From JASGDC01 sp047608145 (GTDB lineage: Bacteria > Actinomycetota > Actinomycetes > Actinomycetales > Micrococcaceae), in NCBI GenBank assembly GCA_047608145.1, contig JASGDC010000024.1:1-18532 (forward strand): a stretch of DNA of 18,532 nt, given 5' to 3'. Made by a program: the position numbers and the translations under genes. The notes below the pieces were generated by a model. The model worked only from the letters and a program-made list of their open reading frames with translations. It was not told the origin of the DNA and made no database searches. Of this stretch, positions 1 through 8,600 are shown in pieces; within the stretch, counting starts at the first letter, position 1, and each line of letters begins with the position of its first letter.

Positions 1-1
1 A

Positions 2-15
2 CCCCCCCCCCCCCC
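2..15. repeat. 14-nt poly-C homopolymer
   Basis: Fourteen consecutive C at the very start of the window, an outlier in an AT-rich background. No reading frame through it can be judged because the sequence begins here. Such tracts are known slippage sites in phase-variable genes. It could also be a contig-edge artefact. A second C tract of 11 nt lies at 18261-18271. Confidence 0.9.
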
Positions 16-40
16 GATAAAACTTACAAATTCATATGTT

Positions 41-118
41 ATGTCTACATATATCGGTAACACTTCTGTTGATAGACATCGGTAACACTTGTGATGTCTA
101 CGGACATCGTAGACATCA
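41..118. repeat. Cluster of direct and inverted repeats, possible insertion-sequence end
   Basis: A 13-nt direct repeat atcggtaacactt occurs at 53-65 and 78-90 (25-nt period). It is followed by a perfect 10-bp inverted repeat, tgatgtctac at 92-101 and gtagacatca at 109-118, with a 7-nt loop that itself contains gacatc. The gatgtc/gacatc element recurs at about 41, 76, 93, 103 and 112. No transposase is encoded here. The layout recalls terminal and subterminal repeats of some actinobacterial insertion sequences (IS481-like ends come to mind from memory). That assignment is inference; an operator array or a terminator without a T run for uppS are alternatives. Confidence 0.45.
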
Positions 119-151
119 CACATCACAAAGAAAGCTAATAATTAGTTATCT

Positions 152-856
152 CTATGAACCATAACGACGTTTACGCTTTGCAAAATCTGTCAATGCAGCT
201 TTAAAATCTTCTTTTGAAAATGCTGGCCAGAGTTCCTTGCAGAAATAGAACTCACTGTAAATACTGTCCCATAGCATAAAACCAGATAGACGCTGTTCGC
301 CAGAAGTGCGAATAATTAAATCAGGAGCATGATCACCATTTGTGTAATTATGTGCAGTAATATCAGCACTAGTTAAATTAGCAACTGCGACTTCAGCATT
401 GAGACCTTTTTCAGCTGCTTCAAGCACATAGGCTTTAACAGCATCAACAATCTCTTGATGCCCACCATAGCCAATAACTAAATTAACCTGCAAACTAGGA
501 TGCTCTGGATTTGCTTTACATGCATTTTGTAGAGATTCTACTAATTCTTTAGGTAAAACTTGTTTAGATCCTAAGTGTTTAATTTTGTATGTAGGGTTTT
601 CACTAACCCTTTTAACAACTTTATCTATAACATCTAATAAAGCACTAAGTTCATCTGGTTTTCTACTCAAATTATCTACAGATAACAGATATAGAGTCGT
701 GGTTTTAACTCCAGCTTCCTGACACCAATCTAGAAAATCAAAAATTCGGTTAGCCCCAACTTGATGCCCTTCTTCAGGGCGTTTAGCTAATGACTTCGCC
801 CATCTCCTATTACCATCAAAAATGATACCAATGTGCTCAGGAATATTATCACTCAT
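152..856 (-). CDS. uppS: Short-chain (Z)-prenyl diphosphate synthase, UppS family
   Basis: A 234-residue cis-prenyltransferase that condenses isopentenyl diphosphate onto an allylic primer in the cytoplasm for polyprenyl phosphate carriers of cell-wall synthesis. The pyrophosphate-binding motif DGNRRWA is at residues 14-20, and the C-terminal substrate motif RTSGEQRLSGF is at 183-193. YGGHQEIVDAV (130-140) matches the family core. The DGNRRW and RLSGF wording and the nearby greA recall the Rv1086-type ω,E,Z-farnesyl diphosphate synthase of mycobacteria rather than the long-chain decaprenyl/undecaprenyl enzyme. Product length cannot be read from sequence. The ATG is preceded by no Shine-Dalgarno but by TAGAAT six bases upstream, suggesting a leaderless mRNA. 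The gene is divergent from greA. Confidence 0.93.
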   Translation of the reverse strand: MSDNIPEHIGIIFDGNRRWAKSLAKRPEEGHQVGANRIFDFLDWCQEAGVKTTTLYLLSVDNLSRKPDELSALLDVIDKVVKRVSENPTYKIKHLGSKQVLPKELVESLQNACKANPEHPSLQVNLVIGYGGHQEIVDAVKAYVLEAAEKGLNAEVAVANLTSADITAHNYTNGDHAPDLIIRTSGEQRLSGFMLWDSIYSEFYFCKELWPAFSKEDFKAALTDFAKRKRRYGS

Positions 857-862
857 GCTACT

Positions 863-868
863 ATTCTA
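863..868 (-). promoter_or_regulatory. -10 box of a likely leaderless uppS promoter
   Basis: TAGAAT (minus strand) sits exactly six bases before the uppS ATG, and no Shine-Dalgarno lies between them. Transcription would start at or near the A of ATG. No good -35 is visible. The same TAnnnT-6 nt-ATG arrangement recurs at galM, galT and the CDF gene. Confidence 0.5.
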
Positions 869-1077
869 CTTGTTCATTGACAACTTGAATAACAACAAAT
901 CTATATTCAAAAACTAATTCTGATTAAATGCTGATAACTTACTCTATGATTACCTAAAAAATATAATTTTCATGGTATTCCTCACACTCTGCTGTTAAAG
1001 TTGAAGTAAATAAGAATAAATTATGCGTGTTCAATTTTCTTGAATAAAAAACTCAAATTAATTTTGAAAGGTAACTC

Positions 1078-1554
1078 ATGTCCGAAACATGGTTAACTCA
1101 GGAAGCTTACGACAGACTATCAAAAGAGCTGGAAGAGCTTACTGGGCCGAAGCGCGCTGAAATTGTAAAGCGTATTGATGCAGCACGTCAAGAAGGCGAT
1201 CTTAAAGAAAATGGTGGCTATCATGCAGCTCGTGAAGAGCAAGGCAAGATGGAAGGTCGCATTAAGCAGCTAAAGAGTATGTTAGAAAATGCAAAAATTG
1301 GCGAAGGTGGAAAAGTTTATGACACTATCGAACCAGGCGTAGTAGTAGTTGCCGAAATTGCTGGTGATGAAGAAGAATTTTTGTTAGGTAGCCGTGAAAT
1401 CTCTGACGATGTAGATATTGATGTTTACAGTGATAACTCACCTATAGGACAAGCAATCTTGGGGCTTAAAAAAGGTAATAAAACTAGCTATAAAGCTCCT
1501 AACGGTAAAGAAATTGAGGTCAAAATTATCGATCTTAAGGCTTTTACTGGCTGA
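1078..1554 (+). CDS. greA: Transcription elongation factor GreA
   Basis: A full-length 158-residue GreA. It binds the RNA polymerase secondary channel and stimulates cleavage of backtracked transcripts. The N-terminal coiled coil (about 1-75) carries the tip sequence GDLKENGGYHAAREEQ with acidic residues D41 and E44. The C-terminal FKBP-like domain (about 80-158) ends with the typical SPIGQAILGLKKG and a YKAPNGKEIEVKI strand. GAAAGG lies about ten bases before the ATG, an ordinary ribosome binding site, unlike the leaderless neighbour uppS. It is a single-gene unit closed by a hairpin terminator. The divergent 221-bp gap to uppS contains no promoter I can assign firmly. Confidence 0.97.
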   Translation: MSETWLTQEAYDRLSKELEELTGPKRAEIVKRIDAARQEGDLKENGGYHAAREEQGKMEGRIKQLKSMLENAKIGEGGKVYDTIEPGVVVVAEIAGDEEEFLLGSREISDDVDIDVYSDNSPIGQAILGLKKGNKTSYKAPNGKEIEVKIIDLKAFTG

Positions 1555-1572
1555 TACACAAACACAACAAAG

Positions 1573-1609
1573 AGAAAATAGCTGACCACCAGGTTGGCTA
1601 TTTTCTTTT
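1573..1609 (+). terminator. Rho-independent terminator of greA
   Basis: A 10-bp inverted repeat, agaaaatagc at 1573-1582 and gctattttct at 1597-1606, is followed by Ts. It lies just after the greA stop. The arms share the AAAATAGC/GCTATTTT core with the hairpin at 11496-11536. Confidence 0.85.
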
Positions 1610-1635
1610 ACACAAAAATCTGGAAAAATTAGAAC

Positions 1636-2008
1636 ATGCAATATGATGTAGAACTCCAGAAGAATACCTAGCAGCTCTCGAAGATGATTGGCGCAAAGAA
1701 AAGCTTGAAGCTATCCGAGAAATCATACTCAAAGAGGCTCCCGAATTTAAAGAAAAAATTACTTACCGAATACTCGGTTTCTTTGATGATGATACTTCTG
1801 TATTAGCATTAAACGCACAAAAAACTATGTAAGTTTGTATGTTGGCGATACTAAGAAAATTGATAACTCAGCAAAGATGCTAGCTAAATACAATATTGGA
1901 AAAGGCTGTATTCGTCTAACTAAGACCAAAAATATTGAAGACGGCCTTTCTGATTTCATTAAAGCTACAATTGCTACTTCCCGAGAGGGCAAAGATATCG
2001 ACTGTTAG
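1636..2008 (+). pseudogene. DUF1801 (YdhG-like) protein, broken by two frameshifts
   Basis: Reading across three frames rebuilds a DUF1801-family protein. MQYDVE starts at 1636 in frame 1. TPEEYLAALEDDWRKEKLEA continues in frame 3 from about 1653. NAQKNYVSLYVGDTKKID then continues in frame 2 from about 1823 and runs on through YNIGKGCIRLTK to a TAG at 2006-2008. The second break falls in an A6 run (1819-1824), where one extra A restores the frame. The first falls near 1651-1654, also fixed by one added base. The family is small, cytosolic and of uncertain role (some members are discussed as iron chaperones). Its 3' end overlaps the convergent permease stop by four bases. The rest reads cleanly, so decay looks recent, or the bases are sequencing errors. 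Confidence 0.85.
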
Positions 2009-3336
2009 TCTTTGTCCTTCTCTTCATTATCAGCACTAGAATCACTCACCTTTTCTAGCTTTTCATCAGTTTTTGAATTTGGCATCATTGAACTAACGCG
2101 CTGTCCAATATTAGAAATAAGCTTTTCGATACTCTTAGTAATCTCACTAGTATCGTCCTCTTCTTCCATCTTGAGGAACGCTTCTGGATTATCAGGGTCT
2201 CGATACTTCGCCGCTACAGTTTTAACAAAGGTATTAACTACTGCTGCTAATGGAACAGCAAATAGTGCACCGGTAATACCAGCTAAGTAAGTACCAGCAC
2301 CTACGACTATCACAATCGCAACTGGATGCAATGAAAGAGTATTCCCTACTACGAATGGTTGCAAAACATGTGATTCAACTTGCTGAACTAGAATCACTCC
2401 CCCAAGCATCAAAAGTGCTGTAATTGGACCATGCGCCACCAGTGCAACAAGCACTGCAACCATACCACTAAGCAGTGAACCAACAATTGGCACAAACGCA
2501 CCTAAGAATACTAATACACCTAATGGGATTGCTAATGGCACCTTTAGAATTGCAGCTACAATCGCGACACCAACACCATCGAAAAATGCAATTAGAAGCT
2601 GTACTCGCACATAAGAACTTAATGTTCCCCAGCTTGCAGTAGCAGCTTGATCAGTAGTTTTACGAGCATTGTATGGCAATAGACCTACAACCCAAAGCCA
2701 AATCTTTCGACCATCAAGTAAAAAGAATATTAGTATAAAAATTGCCAAGATAAATCCAGCTGCTACGTGGCCTAGAGCTGTACCAAAAGTAAGAGTAGAA
2801 CTGGCGATAGTGCCAGAGTAATTTTTAATTTGTTGCACACCTTGGTCTACATACTGGTTAACATCATTCGTACTTATATGCAGATGCAAAAGCATACTAG
2901 CTGTCCAGTCTCGGATTTCTTTATAACCTTGGAAAGCACTTTCAGCCAACTGTGAATACCCATTTGCAAATTGGTTACCAACTAGAGAAAATAACCCAGT
3001 AAGAATTCCAAATAAAGCCAAGAGTGAAATTGTTACTGAAATCCCTTTTGGAAATCTTTTATTATTTAACCAACGCACTAATGGCATTAATAGTGCTGAT
3101 AACAATAGTGCTACTAATATTGGGATAATAACAATTGTTAGCTTACTAAGAGTCCAAAAAGCCAAAGCAGCAGCAATAGAAATGATAATTAGTCGCCATG
3201 ACCACTCACTAGCAATGCGCACACCAAGAGGAACTAGATTATTAGAAGTGATATGCTTTTTCTTCATTAATTCGTTATCTGGCTCAGTAAGAGACCTCGG
3301 CTCAGAAATAGTAGAATCTTTTATTTTTTCGGTCAT
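2005..3336 (-). CDS. AI-2E family transporter (PerM/YdiK-type membrane permease)
   Basis: A 443-residue polytopic inner-membrane protein of the AI-2E exporter family. About eight hydrophobic segments lie between residues 45 and 385. The family's glycine-rich C-terminal core is visible as PLGVLVFLGAFVPIVGSLLSG, then VILVQQVESHVLQPFVVG, and then PVAIVIVVGAGTYLAGITGA. An uncharged N-terminus of about 40 residues and an acidic Lys/Glu/Asp-rich tail of about 55 residues face the cytoplasm. Some members export autoinducer-2 and others act as sodium/proton antiporters; the substrate cannot be told here. It follows galM by eight bases with AAGAGG as ribosome binding site, so the two are probably cotranscribed. 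A link to sugar metabolism is inference. Confidence 0.9.
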   Translation of the reverse strand: MTEKIKDSTISEPRSLTEPDNELMKKKHITSNNLVPLGVRIASEWSWRLIIISIAAALAFWTLSKLTIVIIPILVALLLSALLMPLVRWLNNKRFPKGISVTISLLALFGILTGLFSLVGNQFANGYSQLAESAFQGYKEIRDWTASMLLHLHISTNDVNQYVDQGVQQIKNYSGTIASSTLTFGTALGHVAAGFILAIFILIFFLLDGRKIWLWVVGLLPYNARKTTDQAATASWGTLSSYVRVQLLIAFFDGVGVAIVAAILKVPLAIPLGVLVFLGAFVPIVGSLLSGMVAVLVALVAHGPITALLMLGGVILVQQVESHVLQPFVVGNTLSLHPVAIVIVVGAGTYLAGITGALFAVPLAAVVNTFVKTVAAKYRDPDNPEAFLKMEEEDDTSEITKSIEKLISNIGQRVSSMMPNSKTDEKLEKVSDSSADNEEKDKD

Positions 3337-3344
3337 GTTACCTC

Positions 3345-4259
3345 TTATTTGCTTTTCTTAAGACTAACGCCCCAATGGGCCAATGTAGTTTGCCCTTTGG
3401 CAATCCACCTAAGGTTTTCCCCCGTATTAAAAGTATTTGCAGGTGCAGTCATTGGTTCCATTGCAATTGCTTTTTTGTCTTTATCAAAACCTGCTGGAGT
3501 GAAAATATGCACATAAGGCATAGTCTCGTCACTCCAAAGAATAGTTTCATTACCTTCTGGATCAATTAAGTGATGATGAAAAATACCATCTTCATCGGCA
3601 GTTAAATCTTTAAAAGCAGTATCAATATCTAAATCGCTGACTTTTTTACCTTCTCGTAAATCATAAGTGCCAGAAACTGGTTCTTCACCAGTAGGAATCA
3701 TCTGTTCATCAGCAATAATTCGAGTTTTAGCGTTAACCTTAACCGTCAAATCTTCTACAGGAGTATCTCCAACTCGGAAATATGGGTGGGCACCAATAGC
3801 AATTGGCGCATCTTCTTCAGAAAGGTTAGTAATCCGGTGCTCCACTTGCAAACCATCAGAATTCAAGCTGTAAGTTACTTCGGTCGCTAAATGGAATGGG
3901 TATCCATGTTGTGGAAATACTGGTGCTTGCAGAGTAACTGAACTGGTGGTGCGGTCTTTCAAAGTGTAGCCTGTATTGCGCAGTAAGCCATGGATAGCAT
4001 TATTCTTTGGAACCTCAGTAATATCTAACTGTCGTTTTTTTTCGCCAAGCTTCCATTTACCACCAGCAACCCTATTTGGCCATGGCACCAAGACAAGCCC
4101 ATGCCCCATTGGTGCAGTGCTATCATCAGCGAAAGTTTCAGTAACTTGAACTCCATCAAGCACAACGACACGAATGCCTGCCGCTAGTTCTACAATCTCT
4201 GCATAAGAGTTTTCGTAGCTAATCTTATACTGTTCTCCAGTTGCATAATGTTCACTCAT
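3345..4259 (-). CDS. galM: Aldose 1-epimerase (galactose mutarotase)
   Basis: A 304-residue epimerase that interconverts alpha and beta anomers of galactose or glucose in the cytoplasm. Family residues are in place: NNAIHGL with H90, GAHPYF with the catalytic acid H158, and AMEPMTAPANTFNTGENL with the catalytic base E268. It belongs functionally with galT-galK at 9161-11395 but is transcribed separately, upstream of the AI-2E-family permease. The ATG has no Shine-Dalgarno; TAGCCT lies six bases upstream, consistent with leaderless translation. Related hexose-6-phosphate epimerases share the fold, so the exact sugar is inferred from gene context. Confidence 0.92.
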   Translation of the reverse strand: MSEHYATGEQYKISYENSYAEIVELAAGIRVVVLDGVQVTETFADDSTAPMGHGLVLVPWPNRVAGGKWKLGEKKRQLDITEVPKNNAIHGLLRNTGYTLKDRTTSSVTLQAPVFPQHGYPFHLATEVTYSLNSDGLQVEHRITNLSEEDAPIAIGAHPYFRVGDTPVEDLTVKVNAKTRIIADEQMIPTGEEPVSGTYDLREGKKVSDLDIDTAFKDLTADEDGIFHHHLIDPEGNETILWSDETMPYVHIFTPAGFDKDKKAIAMEPMTAPANTFNTGENLRWIAKGQTTLAHWGVSLKKSK

Positions 4260-4265
4260 AATTAC

Positions 4266-4271
4266 AGGCTA
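4266..4271 (-). promoter_or_regulatory. Putative -10 box of galM, leaderless arrangement
   Basis: TAGCCT on the minus strand is six bases before the galM ATG. It matches only the TAnnnT core, so it is weak on its own. It is supported by the identical spacing at three other genes in this window and by the lack of a Shine-Dalgarno. Confidence 0.35.
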
Positions 4272-4395
4272 CTAGTTTTTCCTACATATTTCCTGCAAAT
4301 AAGCCTAGAACTTATTACAATTAGTTAATTCTTAGTAGCAATATACAAGATTTTAAAATAGCTTATTTACTCTTTTGTGTCTTGCTACAATTGCT

Positions 4396-4404
4396 TGTGG
4401 ATAA
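4396..4404 (-). other. Isolated consensus DnaA box (TTATCCACA)
   Basis: TGTGGATAA on the plus strand is the exact reverse complement of the consensus DnaA box TTATCCACA. It lies in the divergent galM/sbcD gap. I see no second copy close by, so this is not an origin. It may be chance or a DnaA titration or regulatory site. Confidence 0.35.
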
Positions 4405-4507
4405 GATATAAACCCCCGTACTCAAAGGCGAGGAAACAAATTGTCAGTTGCGGAAATTATAATAAATTATCATGAACACATAACTTGATGTAAAGCTTGT
4501 TACCAAG

Positions 4508-4522
4508 TCCGCTATTAGCGGA
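4508..4522 (+). promoter_or_regulatory. Small palindrome in the sbcD leader
   Basis: tccgc-tatta-gcgga forms a 5-bp stem ending about eight bases before the AAAGGGAG ribosome binding site of sbcD. It could be an operator or an mRNA hairpin. It does not resemble an actinobacterial SOS box (CGAAC-N4-GTTCG). Further up, TATAAT at 4458-4463 is a possible -10 but has no well-spaced -35. Confidence 0.3.
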
Positions 4523-4544
4523 ACACCAAATAAAGGGAGAACTT

Positions 4545-5699
4545 ATGAAATTTTTACACACATCAGATTGGCACTTGGGTAGGACTTTCCATAAGAACTC
4601 TACTCAAGAAGCTCAGGAGAAGTTTTGCCAGCGTATTATTGACCTAGCCCTTGAAAGCAACATTGATGTAGTGCTTATTGCTGGTGATATTTATGACAGT
4701 GCTCAGCCTCCTCTCGAATCTATTAAGCTCTACGAAAAAACAATCAGTGGCATTTTAGAGGCCGGAGCGAAGGTTTTTATGATTTCTGGAAATCACGATA
4801 ACCGCATTCGTCTAGGTACATTAAGACAAATCATGGAAGGAACAGGGTGTTCAATTCGTACTGCTATTCCAGAGGATATTTCTAAGCCTTTGATACTTGA
4901 AGATGAGCATGGTCCTATTGCAGTTTATGGTATTCCTTATATCAAACCAGTCAATGATCAAGAAAAGCTCAAACTTGGCGGTACTACAGTTAATCCTATT
5001 ACTGCTACAAAAGCTGCTACTGATTTGGTTCGACAAAACCTTGAAGAACGTGGAAATCCACGTTCAATCGTACTTGCTCATGCCTTTGTTTCTGGCGGAA
5101 AAATCAGTGATAGTGAAAAACATACACCCGTTGGTGGTATAGATAACGTACCTAGCGAGCTGTTTGAAGATTTTAGTTATACTGCTCTTGGGCACTTGCA
5201 TGGACAGCAACTTATTACTGATACTATTCGTTATTCAGGTAGCCCAATGCCATATAGTTTTTCTGAAGCAGAACAGACAAAAGGTTTCTGGATTTTTGAT
5301 ATGAATAAAGACGGCTTAGGGAAAGTTTACTCCATTGCGCATACAGATTACCGTCAGCTAGCAAAAATTTCTGGTTCTCTTGAGGAGCTTCTTAATGATT
5401 CTAAATATGATGATGCCGAAGATAAATGGTGTCAGGTGACTTTAGTACAAGAAGAAGCACCAAAGGGTGCCTATGATCAGCTCAAAAAGCGGTTTCCTTT
5501 TATCGCAGACTATAACCAAGATATTGAAGCTGATAAAAGAATTTTTATTGCTCCTGAAGTTGGTAACACTCAAACTGAGAATCCAGCTGAAGTAATGAAA
5601 GAGTTCGTGAAGTTTGTACAAAGTCGCCAAGTTGATGATTTAGAGCAAGAATTTATTCAAGAAGCAGTCGAAAAAGCACAGAGAAGGCAAGAAGCATGA
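4545..5699 (+). CDS. sbcD: SbcD, exonuclease subunit of the SbcCD (Mre11-like) complex
   Basis: A 384-residue Mn-dependent calcineurin-like nuclease that with SbcC opens hairpins and trims double-strand DNA ends. The five phosphoesterase motifs are present: DWH at 8-10, GDIYD at 47-51, GNHD at 82-85, LAHAFVSGG with H179, and GHLH at 216-219. The C-terminal capping region (about 270-384) is shorter and more variable. I chose the ATG at 4545 because AAAGGGAG lies eight bases before it and MKFLHTSDWHLG is the usual family N-terminus; a TTG 48 bases upstream in frame would add non-family residues. It overlaps sbcC by four bases (ATGA), so the subunits are translationally coupled. Confidence 0.96.
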   Translation: MKFLHTSDWHLGRTFHKNSTQEAQEKFCQRIIDLALESNIDVVLIAGDIYDSAQPPLESIKLYEKTISGILEAGAKVFMISGNHDNRIRLGTLRQIMEGTGCSIRTAIPEDISKPLILEDEHGPIAVYGIPYIKPVNDQEKLKLGGTTVNPITATKAATDLVRQNLEERGNPRSIVLAHAFVSGGKISDSEKHTPVGGIDNVPSELFEDFSYTALGHLHGQQLITDTIRYSGSPMPYSFSEAEQTKGFWIFDMNKDGLGKVYSIAHTDYRQLAKISGSLEELLNDSKYDDAEDKWCQVTLVQEEAPKGAYDQLKKRFPFIADYNQDIEADKRIFIAPEVGNTQTENPAEVMKEFVKFVQSRQVDDLEQEFIQEAVEKAQRRQEA

Positions 5700-8600
5700 A
5701 AATTCAGAAACTAGTGATGGAAGCCTTTGGACCTTTTAAAGATAAACAGTCTATTGATTTTACAGAACTGAATGAAGCAGAATCCTTTTTGCTCTCCGGC
5801 CCTTCTGGTTCAGGCAAAACAACTATCCTAGATGCAATTTTTTATGCTTTGTACGGAAGGCTTCCTGGTAACCGTAAGAATGTAGAGCAAGTAAAATATA
5901 AAAGTACTTTCGCAGATGAGCAAACTAGGCCATTTATTGATCTTATTTTTCAGCACAGAGGTGAAAGTTACTGGGTTCATAGGGATTTGCAATATACAAT
6001 TTCCACTCGAAAGACTCCATTTCCTGCTGCAGCAAGCCTCAAAATCTGGAAAAATGGAGGTTGGGAACCACTTACTTCACAAATAGGCGATACAGCAACT
6101 GAACTGGAGCGAATTATTGGCCTCTCCGCAAATCAGTTTTCACAAATTGTGTTGTTACCGCAAGGCAAGTTTGATGCCTTTTTACGCTCCAAAGCAGATG
6201 ATAGACAAGAAATATTAAAAAAAATTTTTCCAGTGCATACTTATGAAGATATCAAAGAATGGTTTGCTGAGGAGAAAAAACAATACAAAAAACAGACCGA
6301 AGAAGTTCAGAAAGAATGGTCTGATATTCAAACAGCAGCAGAGATTTTGGCAAAACAACTTCCTAAAGAGAACACCAAAGATATAGAGTTTAAAGAAACG
6401 GATCGTCAACAAGAGGCACTGGAAGAGTACTTAGAAGATTTGCATGAAGCTACTAAAAAAGCTACAACACAGCAAACACAAAAAGTTAAGCTTGCTGAAG
6501 AAGTTCTTTCAAGAGCTGAAATAAAGTCTAAAACTGCTTCTGATATCAAAAACCGCGGAGAACTATATAAAAAAGTTGATGCTTACAAAGTAGAAGTTGA
6601 GAAGTCTAGGCCTGATTATGATACTAAAAAGCAGGCTCTTAAACAGCACGAAGCTACAGTGCCAGTAAATATCGAACACCAACGTAAGCAAAAAGTAATT
6701 GAGAATCAAGAAAAAGTAGAAGCAGAATATGCTTCCGCTATTGCTGATGCTGAAAAAGCTAAAGTATGTAGTGCAAAAGAGCTTAAAAAAGAACAGTTCG
6801 GAAAAAAGTTACAAGTTATTAACCAAGAGGTTGGTAAGCTTTCAGACTTAAAATCAAAGCATGAAGCTGAACTTAAAAAAGCTGATAAAGCCATAAATGC
6901 TAAACAATCTGAACAAAAAAAGTCTGAAACTAAACACAAGGCTGCTGTCAAAAAACAGCAAAATGCTATCGCAAAGACAGAAGAAAAGTTTGAAGCCGAT
7001 AAGACTACTCATAAGTCTAATATTGAAAAAGCTGAAACTAAACATAAGGCTGCTGTCAAAAAACAGCAGAAGTCTGTTACTAGACAGCAGGATTCTATTA
7101 ATAAGGACAAAGAGAAGTATAAAACAGATATAGCTGCCCAGAAACTTGAGAAAAAAGATGCTAAAGCAAAGCTAGAAGCTGATATCAAGCTACAGGAAGA
7201 GAACATTACCAAGGCCGAAAAAAGGTACCAAGACGATGTTAAAAAGCAGAAAAAAACAACACAAGCCCTTGAAAAGGAAGTAGCAGCGCATACTAAAAAA
7301 CATGCTAAAGAAGTGAAAAAGGTTGATGGTTTACGAGCTCTTCAACGTGAGCAAGCAGCAGCATCGTTAGCAGAAGATCTTGAAGATGGTAAACCTTGTC
7401 CTACATGTGGTAGTTTAGAACACCCTGAACTTGCCACTTATGATGGTTCAGAAAAAGTCACGGATAAAGATATAGCTGAAGCCGAACAAGCACTAGAAAA
7501 GTTTGTTAAAAATATCAGTAAGGCTGAATCTGAAGTTACAAAATCTAAGGAAAAACCAGTTGCTTCCAAAGAGCTATTTGAGGAAAAGAAACAAACGTTT
7601 CAACAGAACATCCTTAATCTTAAGAAAGAGCAGAAGCAAAACAAATCTAAATATGCTCAGGCTGCTGTGAAATTAGAAAAAGATTATGAACAGCGACAAA
7701 TAGAGCTCCTACAAGGCTTAAAAGATTTGGAGCAGGGTTTGAAAAATCTTGACTCCAGCTATGCAGGACAGAAAGAAGATTTTGCTCAGGCTGCTGTGAA
7801 ATTAGAAAAAGATTATGAACAGCGACAAATAGAGCTCCAGCGAGACTTAAAAGACCTTGAAACCAGCTATCCAGAACAGAAAGAAGATTTTGCTCAGAGC
7901 TTGAAAGAACTTATTACTGACAAAGAAAAAATGGTTGAGGAGTTCAAACAAGATACTCAAGGTAAAGATATTGATTTGCTGTTAAAAGAGAAACAGCAGC
8001 GAATTGAGATACTTAATAAACTCGTAAAACTGAAATCTGATAAGGTTCATGCTGTAGAGAACGTGAAAAATACTAAAGCTGAATTCACTCAAAAACTGGA
8101 AGTTTCTTGTTTTGAAACCCTAGAAGAAGCACAAGCAGCTGCTCTTGATGATGAGGTTAAGCAACAACACGAAACTGAAATTAAAGCTTTTGAGAGGAAA
8201 GAAACTCTTCTTGAACAAGCATTAAAGAGTGAAGAATACGAGAAAGCCAAAAAAGAAGTTGATAAAGGTGTTGAACTTCCGTCTGAAGAAGAACTTGAAC
8301 AGCTTACATTGGAAATAGTTGAAGCTAAAAAACGGCTTAGCGAAACCGCTAGTGATGAGAAACTGATTGCTTCAATATCGCACAGTATCGAAGAGTACAA
8401 GCAAGCTTATAAGAGCACTAAAGACAAAAATGAAGATGCTATTAATCGTGCAGTGGTATTCCAAGAATTAGCTGAAACTGTAGCAGGTCTTGGGAAGAGC
8501 AACCTTAAAAAGATGGAATTGCTAACTTATGTTTTGGCTGCAAGACTGCAGCGCGTCACGATAGAAGCTAGTAAGCACCTTAAGCAGATGTCAGGTCGAT

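Noticed and set aside
1..140. CRISPR array
   Set aside because: Only two copies of the 13-nt repeat with a 12-nt gap; lengths do not fit a CRISPR array and no cas genes are present.
1438..1641. 67-codon minus-strand ORF over the greA end
   Set aside because: It is the antisense shadow of greA and its terminator, and has no recognisable protein character.
4260..4544. Replication origin around the DnaA box
   Set aside because: A single box with no dnaA/dnaN neighbours and no box cluster.
6854..7212. Several overlapping minus and plus ORFs within sbcC, Phe/Leu/Ser-rich
   Set aside because: They are shadows of the Lys/Glu-rich SbcC coiled coil; the composition follows from the opposite strand or a shifted frame.
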